A stretch of DNA of 64,000 nucleotides from Corella eumyota (lineage: Eukaryota; Chordata; Ascidiacea; Phlebobranchia; Corellidae): contig OY720101.1 of NCBI GenBank assembly GCA_963082875.1, positions 10,106,001 through 10,170,000 of the forward strand. Direction: 5' to 3'. The translations under genes and the position numbers were made by a program. Below the pieces are notes generated by a model that saw only the letters and a program-made list of their open reading frames with translations, was not told the DNA's origin and did no database searches. Shown in pieces: positions 25,872 through 39,900 of this stretch; within the stretch, counting starts at the first letter, position 1, and every line of letters starts with the position of its first letter.

Positions 25872-27908
25872 CCTCTGTAAACATTGTGGTTCCCAAATAA
25901 ATAAACGATATTTACCCTCCAAAATCATATTGTCATTAGTTTTTTACGTCATCACAGATTAAAAATGTTTGAAAATAAGCTATTTATAATACCTAACTTG
26001 AAAATAAGCTATTTATAATATAATACTTCTATTTTTATATTTTTAAGTTTATCAAAGCACAATAACTACATATAATTAAGTAGAAAAGGTGTTTAAAAAT
26101 AGTCTGTTAACAAATAAATTTAGCCAAAGCTTGTTGTACTAAAACACAAAGACTGCGTGCAACCCCAACAAATTATCTGCGTGCAACCCTGGCAAATTAT
26201 CTGCGTGCAATCCTGACAAATTAAATTATTTGCAAAAATTCTTAATTAAACAAATAATTTACTAACAATAAAGTTTCTACATTCTAGCATTTAAACAAAT
26301 AAAAACAATCCGTACGCTACTGCAAATAGTTTCTGATTTTATCGAGTGCCTAGGTCTCGTTTTTTCTTGTAAGCCTGATATGCTTAACTTACCAAGAAAA
26401 AAAAAATTGCGAATTCCCCGAATTTTTAGTGCTCACTTTTATTATGACGCCATACGACCACACCGTCTTTCTTTTACACTTAAAAGGTCGTTTTTTAAAC
26501 TAAGATCAGTTGATTAATATGGGTTAAGTAAGTTTTTTTAACCATAACTTGTTGATAGCGTTTGTCTAAATTTTGAACATGTTGGTTTTTTAACACATTA
26601 AAGAATTTTATTCCAACCCTATGGCTGCGTGAGATTCGGAATATAATGTCACAAAATATTTACTACAACAAACAATATACACAACAAACTACTTGTCCAA
26701 ATAAATTAAATGTAATTTAAATGCCGTTTCGTTGCAAATTGACATTTAAAAGTGAGTCTAAACCAGGTTATAAACACTTACTGCGCTTTAGAAAGCGTTT
26801 ATTATAGTAACAGTAAATCAAAGTACGTTTGTGACTTCGGTTCTTCTTAGTTCGTAAAATTGATAGTAGAAAAAAATGAAAAACACAAATTTTCCATCCC
26901 TAAAAAACATTTTACCAATTTCTTATTATAAACAAACTCCACGTTGGTACACGATGTTTGTGTAAAAACAAACCTTTGTGATGTCACTATTATGACTCGA
27001 CTAAAATGTAATAACTCATGGCTTGACTTCGACTCCTTATTTAAAAAATAATAAACTATGTAATAAATGGAAAATATAAATTCAAAATCAACCATTTACA
27101 ACGTCCTTAAAAATCAGCGTTTTAAAGCATAAGTATTTTTTATAACACTGTTTATAGCTAAATAAATGCAATAGCAACAGCTACCTTACACTAATACAAA
27201 ACTATGAACTAGCTAACTAGAAGTTAGTTAAAATATTTTCGACTAGTCCTTTTATAGAGCTACAGTTATCACGTTTTCTGGTTTAAGACTTACTGTTACA
27301 TCCGGCGGCAAAATGCGTTTTTCTGGTCGAGCTTATGTTACCAGTATCTGCGCTATAGGCATGCAAAGTATAATATTTTTAGACGACAATTTACTCATTG
27401 CAGTTATTTAATATTAACACTTGCCTGCACTCTAAATTTTAGTCATTAACAATTTTTTTTTAATTATGGTCCTAAACATTCTAACCTTTTAATCTTAAAA
27501 GTAAAGAAATGTTCTCCATTGCGTGAATATTAGTAAAAGATAATATTAAATATGTATTATTTACTAATTTTTAAATTTTAGGCATACATGTATACTAATA
27601 TTTGATATTTATATTTGAAACTTGCAAGTAGAATACCAAGTTTTAAAAAATTAATTATCAATTATAAATTATAATATTTATTTTTCACTGTTTATTTACT
27701 TGCAAAAAAGTGGCGTTATAATTTAGCGTCATGTTATATTTTCCGTTTTTGTAAATACACAAATTTAAACAATTAAAGCATACCAAAATTAATCAGAAAT
27801 ATATAAATTGTCTTTAGCTATGTAAAACATCAAAAAAAAAAAATTTACTAAAATATTTCTTCCTTAGAATGAAAACGCAAAAAATGATCACCAAAGTTTC
27901 ACCAAAGT
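25872..27908. other. Intergenic: SLCO-B upstream region and HGS 3' flank
   Basis: No coding exon identified. It contains a duplicated 23-bp word (TTGAAAATAAGCTATTTATA at about 25971 and 25998), a three-copy 24-bp tandem repeat (26153-26224) and otherwise AT-rich sequence. The 82-codon minus-strand open frame at 26847-27095 has no recognisable domain. Confidence 0.5.
26153..26224. repeat. 24-bp tandem repeat, three copies
   Basis: Three consecutive copies of CTGCGTGCAACCCYRRCAAA plus TTAT, differing at a few positions in the CCCC/CCTG core. The unit is more GC-rich than its surroundings. Confidence 0.8.
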
Positions 27909-30900
27909 TTAATCAAAAGAAATTAAAAGATTTTGATTTTGCTCCGAAGAAATTTGTTGCTGATTTTGCATTTCCTAAAAAGAATATTCTTTTCACTCAA
28001 ATTTTTAAACTTTAAAAACCAAAAAATAAATTAAAAATATTCTATATTCTTTTTTTTATTCTTTATTTGTATAAAAAAAATTTTTACAAACAATTACAAT
28101 AATACCATACCTGCGGTGCATGTTGTTGATAATATTGCTGTTGTTGTTGCTGGTTGTATAGGTTGGGATCAATATGTTGAATGGGAGATGTTTGTTGTTG
28201 TGGGGTTGGTGTTGGTTGGGGGGTGGGAGGAGGTGCAGTGGCCATCACCTTATAAATAATAAATTTTTTTTTTAGTTTTTTTTAATTTAATTTTTAATCA
28301 TTTAATGACAAAATGTTTATGGAAATAATTAAATGAGAATGACCTGTTGTGGCTGTTGTTGGGGCAAGTTGTTTGCCATTCCTCCCATGTTATAAGTATC
28401 TAAATTTAATAACACTTTTTTAAAGTCTTTAAGAAATAAAAATGCTATAGATTTTTTATTAAACAAAGATGTTGGAAAGCTAACTTAACAGGTTAAACTT
28501 AGTAAGTCCTGTCCTAACCAATGTCCTTGTTAACTTAAAACATATTAAATTAGTGATATTATTGGTCTTGTGAAGTTATTTTTTTGGCTTTTACTGCTAA
28601 TGAAAATAAATTGAAGCCAATTCAAGTCTTCCAAGCCTTAATAAGTAATATACAATTATTTATCATTTAAAATAACAAAAAAGCTAACAATTTATTTTCA
28701 CAACACAAGCAAGAGCGCTTACCCATATTTGATGACATCATCATCGGTTGTCCAACAGTTTGACCAGTATTACCCTAAATTTTTTTTAATTACAATTTAC
28801 AATAGTTTTTACTTTATTTCAAATCTTAAGATAAAAATTAAGTCACCAAACATATTTTTAATAAAATTAAGAAAATATTAATAATTATTGAATTCAAAGA
28901 TTTTAAAAATTAACCACAGATGCCATTGCAACAACAAATCTTAACATAATTTAAATTAAATTAGTATTTAACAAATTAATAAGTTTAATCCTTATTTAAA
29001 TAAGTTTAAACAATATAAAATTAAAATCTTAACCTGGGAAAAATTTTGATCATATCCCTGCATTCCATAGTTACTGGGTTGGCCATAATTGTTAGGTTGT
29101 GTGTAATTCTGTTATTAATTTAATTGGTTATTTTTCTAGATTTCAAGATTGCTCAAAAGCTGACAATCAAATTAATTTTAAGCCAAATTTAGTACAATCA
29201 CGTAAAAAAATGTTGCACCATATTTTGTTGTTGTGGTTGTTGTTGTGACTGTTGTTGAACTTGGGGTGGCCCCATGTTTTGTTGATAATTATATTGTTGA
29301 AACTGTTGTGGTTGTTGTTGCTGTTTTTGTTGTTGTCCCATTGTTGCATCACCAGGCTGCTGGTTTGCCATGTACTTAAACAAAAAACACATAAAAAACT
29401 TCACCATTTGTTTTCACATGCCTTTAAACCTTTAATGAATATATTAAACTACTACCATAAATATGTTATATTTTGTATCACTTTAAAGTAATAAGTTTTT
29501 TTATTTTTATCAGGGAAGGATGTGATATTGTGACGTGTTTAAAATATACGTAAACGCCAGACTCAAGGACAAATAGCAGGTTATTGGTATAGCTGTAACC
29601 AATACTTTCGGCTTGTAGCCCACTGCCATGACCGGTATATTACACTAATATGTTATTTTCATATAATCTTCCATATCAGATAAAATTAACATCTGTAATA
29701 AGCCTCCAATACAAAAAAATGTGGTTTGCTGTGCATGGGTAAATTATCAAGAGCAAATATTGCAAGCTGCGACCATTAACAACAACCAAAATGCAGCTCT
29801 TAGGGCAAGCAACTGACTAGTTCTATTAAATAAATTAAAAATTGAACAATAACTGTTTGAAAAAACAAAAACAACTGTAACAATTCGAAAATACTTTATC
29901 TTCATAAATAAAAACTACCTGGGTGTTGTAGCCAGCAATAAGCATAGAAGGTTGCATTGCACGTTGTTGAATAAATTGTTTTTGTTGTTCTAACCTTGCT
30001 TGTCGAGCTGATTCTTGCTCAGCCATTCGTTGCAATGCCATTTGTCGCTGATAAGCCAAATATTCCTACACAAGAGATATATATTGATATTCTTGATATT
30101 ACTAGTTAGTTTAATTGATGAAAAAATTACAACTTTAAGCTAAGCAATGCTATTATAAGACAGCTCGGACAAAGCCGAAGGTTATTGTTTTGATAAGTGT
30201 TGGTACAATAAGCACCTTTACCAAGTCTGATGTAACATGGTAGCAGTGGGTTTCAAACTAAGGTCCAAACATATGGACATATGATGTTTAGTGCCCTTTT
30301 TAAATGTTCACCAAATGGGTTATTTATATACTACTGAAAATCATTTTGCTGAATGGACTTTTGATAAAAAACCACTTGCCTGCCTGTAAATGGCATATAT
30401 CAAGAACGTTTTTTATCAACCTTAAAAAATGCTATCTAATTTCTAAAAATAATGTTGACCTAAATTTAAATAAAATGTTGATACTTTGGTTTTCCGAAAA
30501 GTGTGCAATTGACAAAATAAATTTCGAGAATATGGGCGGATACATTGGTATTTTGGTTTTCCGAAAAATCTCCAATTGACATGGATACAGAAAATGGGTA
30601 GATAAACGTGAATACAGAAAATAGGTAGATAAATAATCGTAAACACATTCAAATTTATTAGACACAAAAATATATTTGACCAAAAACAAACCTGTTTTTT
30701 CTGTCGCATGACTTCAAGTTTTTGAGCCATTTGAATTTGGCGTTGCCGTTCAGCTTCTTCTGCTTGTCGTTGAAGTTTAAGTTGATGTTCTGTTCTTAGG
30801 GCATCCAACGCAGCCCTTGCATCTTTAATTTGTGCCAGTTTATCCTGTAGAGCTTCCTGGTGCACTGTGGAAAAAAAACTATATAAATAAATTTGATTTT

Positions 30901-33900
30901 TTATTTTTTTATTTATTTTATATATATAGTAATTTAAACAATACCTAATCGGTTATCTTAAGATTATACATGTTATTTTTTAAACAAACTATTTTTTAAA
31001 TAAACCTAAGCAGTATTTTCATTTTATATTTTTAAGTCAAGGGTATGTTAAAGAAAATAGAACCTTCGGCTTTACAACTTGATGTCATTTATTTTATCAC
31101 AACTGTTTTAAAGCCCTATTAACTTTTGCTAAGTCTAAAACCAATCTGCAGTTTCATTATCCCAAACTGTCAAATTCAACTAGAGATTAGGTTGGGGAGA
31201 CAAGTGTTTCTTGAAGTTCAGGCTATAAAGTCAACCTCTTACATCAAGGATTAGGATATTCAAAGTTTCATAAAATATTTATAAAATTGCCATAAATTCT
31301 TTATATATATTATTTTTGTAAGAAAAATTTTGTTGCTTACATCTTTTCTCCTCCAACTCATTCATCAACTTAATTAACTCCGGATGAGTATTATTGATGC
31401 TTTGGAACAATGACTGGACTGCAGAGTCATTTGCAATCGATCTTCCCCTCATTTGATCTGACCGCATCCGGTTTGTAAAGATCTCCACGCTGGTCCTGAG
31501 GTTCTGAAGAAGTTCCTCATGATTTGGCATGTCACTTGTTTGCAGTTGCTATAAAAATAGAAAGACTGTCTTAAAATATTGGCTTTCAACATTTTCCTCA
31601 AACTATAAGTGCAAATAAAATTTTGATACTAAAACAAATTTAAATTACCAATTTTTTGTATATAAAAACCAGTTAGCTTAATAATAATAATAAAGCATTA
31701 GGTTTTGTTAAATATTTAAAAAAAAAATTTTCAGAATAAAATATCTATCAGATCTAAACAAACAGTTTAGTTTTAAGAAAAAGATAAAATGTGATACAAA
31801 TAAAATAAACTACCTCCTCTTCCTTATTATTTTCTTGAACTTGAGGATCAACTTTCTCCTGAACCTCCACTTCTTCACTATTCATCTTTTTCTTACTTGA
31901 TTTCTCCTAAAAATATTAAAAATGTTATAAATATAATTTTTTTACTCCTATTTTAATTAGTAAGCAGAGAAATTTTAAAAGCAGAGAGTTGTAAATTATA
32001 AAAAAATTTTCTAAGACCTTATTAGATTGTTGATCCTGATTTTCCTTCTTTTTATCCCAATAAGATCGATTCAAATATCTCGCAAGATCGGGGTCCTGCT
32101 CAGGATCCTAAATAATATTATTAACGTAAGCAACATTTTAGACAAAAAACTAAACCCCCGAACAGAAGTAAGGGATGGGTAGGGGGGGATAAATAAGGGT
32201 AATTTTTGGCAGTTTTTTAATTTGGTGTAGGTTTTTTTTTTAATTTACCAATGTCTATTTTCTAAAAGCTTAGGGTGGTTTAACGATTACACCAGTATTA
32301 TTGATAACTTGACATTAGTAATTGCCACGTTGACTACTTACCTAAAATACCCAAAACATAAAAGCTCGTAAAATCACACTAACTACAATTCAAGTCTTTA
32401 GGTTTATTAAAATATTCACTTATTATGTTTGTAACAATTTATACAAAGTTTGGGTCATATTAAAATTTAGTAAAAATAAAATGATTTAAACAATAAAATA
32501 TATAATACTAATGAAAGATTCTTAAATTTAAGTCATTAAAACCTTGGAATAGTAATATTGATAATTTTGCTTTTATATTAAGTCACGTTATTTAAAACTA
32601 TACAGCAAATTTAAAAAAAAATACTTTAACTTACATACATAATTATTACAAATTAAAGCTAAATTTAGTATAATATATTCAACTTACTATAATATTATTT
32701 TAACTTACAAATTAAAGCTATATTTAGTATAATATATATATATAAGCCCTATGCAAGGTAAAACCTAATATTATTCATAATTTAACTTACCTTACTTACG
32801 TTATAACATTACATTAAAATTAATATATTTTTCAGTTATAAATCCACCCTAAACTAAATTGTATATCTTTATACATATATATTTAAAATATTATTTTATC
32901 TATACAATTATATTAAAATGTACATCTACCATTTAAAACTTAAAACAAGTACTAACAAATCTTATAACTTAAACTTCAGTATAATAACTTCCAATTAGTA
33001 TTTTTTTATTCACCATATGAAGGATAAGCTTCAAGGCACAAACAATCTACTTTGTTTAAACAATCACTCAAGTGTGATATCACAGCAGGGCAAAAAAACT
33101 TAACACAGGGTTAGAAATAAGAATTACATGTCTTAAAAGATATTAAATTTTTAAAATATAACTTTTAAAAAACATTTTAAAGTTTATCATTTTTATATTA
33201 ATTTGGATAATTTTTCTTTTTTAACCAATTTTATTAGGTTTTAAGTGATTCAAATTATTTCTTTTTAACACATTAACTGTTAATTACTGTAATCTACATA
33301 TTCTATCTATCTATAAATATATATATATGCCCAACTTCTTTAATTCTAAAATAAAAAGTGTCATCTGCAAAAAATAAGAGGCACCCATTTAACTAATTTA
33401 ACTAGAATACAACTTAATGAATGATGACCAAAATAAAAAACCTTTAAAATCAAAAACTTACATTTGTAGTGGTTAAGTGAATGCAAAAGTTAGTTACAAC
33501 CTTATTACAACAAGTAAATTGCAGCCACTGGGGCAACCAATCATTGAGTTGATTTTAATTTTAAAAATTCGAAAAAATCATTAAATTAATTTAATGTAAA
33601 AAATGTAAATTAACTTACAACTTCATGAACTTGTTGTTGCTGCTGCTGCTGCTGCTGTTGTTGTTGCGGCTGAACTTTAGTGACCTTGTTCACTGAAGCA
33701 TACTCATTTCTAATTCGATGTTTGTTTTCCTGTTCATCCAATGAAAGTGCAAGAGCAAGTTGAAGCTCCTCCTCTTCTTTTAGTTGAGCTTCATCATGTT
33801 TTGGAGGCTCCTAGAAGAAAGATTACAAAAAAATTGGTATGTCTAAAACAATTTTTAAACATTTAAATAAGGGGCTTTGTCATTTTTAAATAGTTAAAAA

Positions 33901-36900
33901 ACAGTATGTGCCCATATTATCAAAAAACCATTTAACCGAAAACCAAAATTTAGGTTAAAATTTTTATGAAATTTTAAGGACATTTCTTAGATAATAGGGT
34001 TATTGGTTTAATAAAAAATGTCTCATTGTACATAAAATGACGTTTCAATTAAAAGATTTTTATCAAGTGACAGTTATTAAAAAAGGTGCAATGTGCATGC
34101 AGGAAATAAAAACAATAACAAAAATTCTAAATCTTAATAACACAATTTTTTTAGAACAACAATATTTACCTTTAATTTTGACAAAATAAGTGTTTTAATA
34201 TTAAATATATAATTTCACAAAAATTTTAATCCAACCTGGCTTTGTTTTGAAAGTGAACTGTTCAAATATTCAGCTGGAAGATCACTCTCTGATGATCCAG
34301 TTGTCTTGCTTTTTCTGAATATTTTTATTTATTACAACACACAAACTATACCGACAACTTAAAACAGTTGTTGAGGCAATATATTTTACTTAATGTTAAA
34401 AATCTGAGCTTCGCTCTTGACATGTTACAGCATGTCTAAGTAATAAGCCATCAGCCAATATATATTCACTGACACTTATCAAACCAAAAATTACAGACTA
34501 TGTGTCAAAACTAGGTTAATAAATTTAAAAATAGCAATTTAACACTAATTGTGGGTAACAAAAGTTACTTCCATCATTGGGATGTAAAAAAAATTCTTAA
34601 AGTGGTGACATGGGTTAGTGGTTCGAATACTTGGCTTCACAATATAAGATCGTGGGTTTAATTCCCACTGCTTCCATAGCACCTTTGAGTAAAATGATAT
34701 AGCTAGTACAAGCTTTTGTTAAGATAAACCCCAATCAGCAGGTTTGTTAAGGATAATTGATATTCCAAACTGTCCAAACCAACACAGGATTGGTACAGCT
34801 TGTAACCAAATCCACAGTACTAAAAATCACCAAATAAATCTGTCTATAACGTAGCTTAAAACATAAAAAACTGCTATTTGTGGTCTGCAAGTAAATTATA
34901 ACAATTAAAATGCGGCCTAGAAAGTGGGCAATTAAAAAGTACAATTTAGGCAAGAATTACTTAGTAAGGTCATGATAGCAGGAATCACAAACTCTAACTT
35001 CCTTTTCGATTCCAAACTTTGGAATAATAGCTTGCTTGCTTGTGCATTTGTTACAAAATATTCCACCACAAGCTCTACAGTGATGCTGTAAAAAAAGTTA
35101 AAAATTAACTTTATTTTGTCACATTATTTTTATTTGAACAAACTTAAAAAAATTGGCCAAGGATTATAAAACAAGGGACCTGTTAAGTTAATACAACAGC
35201 ACTTATAGTGTTTCATCAAACAAAAACGTTCTAAAAAACATTTAGGAAGTGGTTTGTGGTGTAAAAATAAAACCATTTTTGGCCTTATATTTTTTGCAGT
35301 TTAGTTTAGAGTTATAACTGCAATTTAATCCGCTAATATAAGTAACATAATATACAGGTAACTACACTTAACTCTGTTAAACTGTGTGTATGTTGTAAAT
35401 ACATTAAAAGTTTATGTCTTAAAATGTCACATGGAAAATACCTTTCTTTGCACAATACCAAACTCAGTTTTACATTTCTGACATTCGTCCCCTTCACTCC
35501 AAGTTGGTGCCTGTAACAAAAATTAATTACCTAGTAAAAATGTTTTATTAATTATTTTACAATTTGGACAAGTAAAACAAAAGTTTTAATTTTTTTTGTG
35601 GTACAAAAAGATATGGGTTTAATTCCAATTGTTGTTGCAAATTAACAAAGGTAAAAAAATATATGTAACTAGTGACAAGTAAACAAAATAATTTATTTGT
35701 TTACAACATGTAACAGTTGTTATAACAGATTGAAAATAAATTACAAACAATAAGAAATGTATAATTTATACCAACCTTCTCAGACTTAAACATATCAGGT
35801 GTATTAGATATGGCAGGAAATGAGTAACCTAAAAAAATAAAAACGCTAAATTATATAAATAAAAAGCTAAATTATATATATTGAATTGAAGATTTTTTGA
35901 GTTAGTTATACTTCTAGGAGGCAAACTTTTAAGACTAGAATAGGGCGACATCAATTACATCGTACAAGCATTTAGCTGTTTTAATTTTGACCATTATAAA
36001 ACTCAGGGGCGCCGACTTCTAGGGGGGCAGAGGGGCACCGCCCCCCATGTTTTTTAGGCTAAAGGGGCTTTCCCTGACTAAAAACGGAAAATACGTAATT
36101 TAAACTACCAAAAAGCGTTAATATATTAATTCCCGTTGTTTATTATTGTTTTTAAAAATTCGTGCGTAACTTATAAATGCCATTTAAAATATCGAAAGAT
36201 TAATGGAAATGCGTAATTATGCACAGCGTGAGAAGCCAAGCCGAGCAGCGGGGTTTCTGAATATAATGACCAAACGCAATTGTCCACTTTTAAAATTTAA
36301 TATAAAACTTAGTCATTTTATACCAGTATTATGCAAAGAAAGCATGTCTAAAAAACAATCTAGCAAGCGTATTGATTCTTTTTTTACACCTTTGCCAAAA
36401 AAATTGAAACAAAATGTAGTAGATTCAGAAATACAAATAGACGAGTCGCAAGATTTAATAGAAGAAACTGGTAGTACTGCACCTTCGACTTCATCAAACC
36501 TCGGTAAAAGTGTTGATCATAGAAAATTTCAAAGTAGTTGGAAAAAAGATCATCCTTGGATTTTATACGACGAGCTTCTGGATGTAGCAAAATGCGAAAT
36601 ATGTACGTGGGCATTTCAAACTGGGAAGGTATCTCAAAATACGAAGCGAATACTTCAGGCTAAGGGTGGCATATGGATTACCGGGTACAGAAACTGGAAA
36701 AAGGGAAAATATGCATTTGACAAACATGCTACTAGTACATACCACAAAGATTGTCACACTTCAAAAATATTTAACTCAGGAAAAAGCGGCACTGATTTAA
36801 TTGGCAAAATGCGTTTAATCACAAACAAAACTAATGCAGAAAATAGAAAGGCGCTTGATGCAATTTTCGATGTTATTTTAAATTTAGCACGCCAAGGACA

Positions 36901-39900
36901 AGCATTAAGAGGCCACACAGATGAAAGTTCAAATCTTCAAGTTTTTATGAATGTTTTAAAAGGCCACAGTTCGCATGTCAAAACCTGGCTTGATAGACAT
37001 TATAGGTATAAATGGATGAGCCACGACATACAAAATGAAATTTTGGAAATGTGCGCCCATAAAGTATTGCGTGTGATAGTGCAAAGGGTTAAAAATGCAA
37101 AATTCTTTAGCCTGATTGCTGATGAAACGACCGATTTGTCGTGCAAAGAACAACTTTCTATTTGTGTTCGCTATGTGGATTCGTCCTACAACATCTACGA
37201 AGATTTTTTAGGAATGCACTGTGTCGTTAAGACCAATGCAAAATCATTGTTTATTGTAATTAAGTCCGCATTGCTCTCGTTGGGGATTGATATTCGTGAT
37301 TGTAGAGGACAAGCCTATGACGGCGCAGCTAATATGAGAGGCCATTTGCGGGGTTTGCAGGCCTTGTTTAAGGAGGAAAACCCACTGGCTTCCTATGTTT
37401 ATTGCGCAGGTCACCAACTTAACTTGGTAGTGCAAGATGCTTTTAACGCAAGTCATGATGGCATGAACGCATTAAATGCCTTAAATGCCACTGTAAAATT
37501 TATTAAAGGCTCGCCCAAACGACTTGCAATGTTTGAGGAATTTGTGTTGGGTAACGAAGAGCATACTTTAACACTGCGACCCCTTTGCCCAACTCGTTGG
37601 GTTTTGCGCCTTCCTGCTGTTAATGCCTTCTTGCAAAATTATGAAGGAATACTTGATTGGCTGCATGAAGTGTCAAAAACCAACGACGCTGATATATTGA
37701 CAAAAAATAAGGCCAGGTCACTACTATCGTTGTTAGAAACTTTTTCTACATATTTTATGATTCGTTTATTCCAACGTTTACTAATTTCTTTTAATCTTGT
37801 ACATGTCGTTATACAAAAAAGGGTATTTCGATTGGAAAATGCAAGTCGTTACTGGGGAATTTGATTGATGTTATATCTGCCGACGCTGGTTCTATCGTAA
37901 ACGCAAGTGAGTTTTTTAATAGTGTCAAAGAAGCTGCAGTGTGTTTAAAAATAAATCTACCTTCTATTAGAATAAGTCGCTGCCGATCTTCCAATGATAC
38001 AACCACTGTTGAAGACTATTACAAAAAAATATATGTAGACATTTTAACTTGCGCTTCTTCTTCCCTTTTAACTCGGTACGAAGCCGACAGTTTACAAACA
38101 GTAGAAACTATGGAAAATCTACTGTCGGGCAACTTACAAATTTCTAAAGAAGAAGTGGAAAAAGGATTTCCTGATTTACAATATGACGCCCTTGCTACGG
38201 AAATTACCCAATTTAAATCTTACAAAATACACAAAGGTTTGGACGATGTGGTTACACCTGAAAATTTAACAAAGTTGTTTCGTGATACTGACTCTCTTCA
38301 AGCATTTTTTCCAAGCATTGCCACTATTTTAAAACTTTATTTAACTTTGCCCTGCACATCATGTGAAGCTGAACGTTCGTTTAGTACTTTGCGTAGAGTG
38401 AAAACCTATCTACGAACAACAATGACGCAAAAACGTCTTAATCATGCATGTGTTTTATCTTCACATAAAGAAATTGTGGACAAATTAAACAAAACTGAAC
38501 TAATAAATGAATTTATTTCAAAAAATGACATTCGAAAAAACGCGTTTGCATGAAGCAAACCTGCTTATCGTTAATGTGTTTTTGTTTGTTTTAAGTGTTT
38601 TTTGAGTATAAAATGTACCATTTTTTTAATTTTTTGTTGTTTTTTTAGTTTTGAAAAAATAAAAAGTAATTAGTAAAAACAGCCGAATAAAACTATATTT
38701 CTTAGCGAGTATTATACATCTGTTTTTAAAATGACGCGCATAGATTCTTGATACTTTTTTAATCTCTAATTTACACACAAGGCTTTTTATTTCGCTATAA
38801 TTCCTTTTATTTATACGCTGTCTAATGACGTCATAAAAATCCCCCGCCCCCCGTAAATTTATACGAAGTCGGCGCTTATGAAAAACTAATGGTAATTTGG
38901 AAACAAAATACCAACTAAGTTATGGATATTTTTAGTTAACCTTATTATTAGTAAGAATAAAATAAATCATGTTATTTTTACAAGAACATTGATTACAGTC
39001 TGGTAGTATCAGTGTCAAATATAGTACCAGTCACAACATCATACTCAAAGTTTTTGCATCGATGCCACATTATCCACCCTCAGACCAGGCCTTTATAAAT
39101 GGCTATAACAACACAACACATCCTTTCCAAAGTAAACATAAAATAAATCACCTTGGGTCGGACACAAAATAAAAAAAATATTGACTACCTTCGGCCTTCA
39201 TAACATTGTAAAGGTTGACAGCAACTTTGTAGTCTGATTTGTTTTTAAATCCGACTCCCCAAGCTTGGATAATTTCTAGCAGCAAGTTTTTTACATTATC
39301 AGCTTTCGTGTTCTTTAAAGTAAAAAAATATCGAAAAGTAACTAAATGTTAGCACGCTTAATATTGAAATATTTTTTACTAAACCAAGTTTTTTTTTTTT
39401 GGGTAAATACATAAAGCTTTTAACAAAAGATTTAAATTAATTTAAAGATAACAAATAAAATTTTAAAGTGGAAAAGTACTTACCCTAACAAGATCCTTAA
39501 CTTGTTCCATGAAAGATTCAGTTATTACTTCAGAGTGAATTGATTCTCCACAATTTTTCATAACTGTGTCTAAAACCTGTTACAAATTGTTATTAAAATT
39601 GTAATATTGTTAAATCTATTTATTCTAGATGTAAAAAAGGTGAGTTCTTATGTCTAAACATGAGGTAGCATTTGTTACACCTATTCATTTTGGGCTTTGC
39701 AGGGTTGACAATATTTATAGGTTGAGAGTTAACACCATTTACACCTGTGTCATTAAAAATTATATATATACTATAATTATATTATTATAATGGTATTGGA
39801 ATTTTCTAGTTACTTTAAAGTTAAAAAAATAAATAAAATTAAGTATCACCATTAGGAAAAATATGACTAAAAATAGTTTGAACGAAACTAACTTATAAGT

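Noticed and set aside
26847-27095. 82-codon minus-strand frame upstream of SLCO-B, considered as a missing N-terminal exon
   Set aside because: No OATP-like N-terminal sequence and no splice phase joining it to 25871.
29167-29491. Overlapping open frames on both strands around the HGS Gln-rich exon
   Set aside because: They are other-frame readings of the CAA/CAG-rich HGS exon 15, which itself is supported by phase and homology.
36384-38006. Minus-strand open frames across 36.4-38.0 kb
   Set aside because: They are antisense shadows of the hAT transposase.
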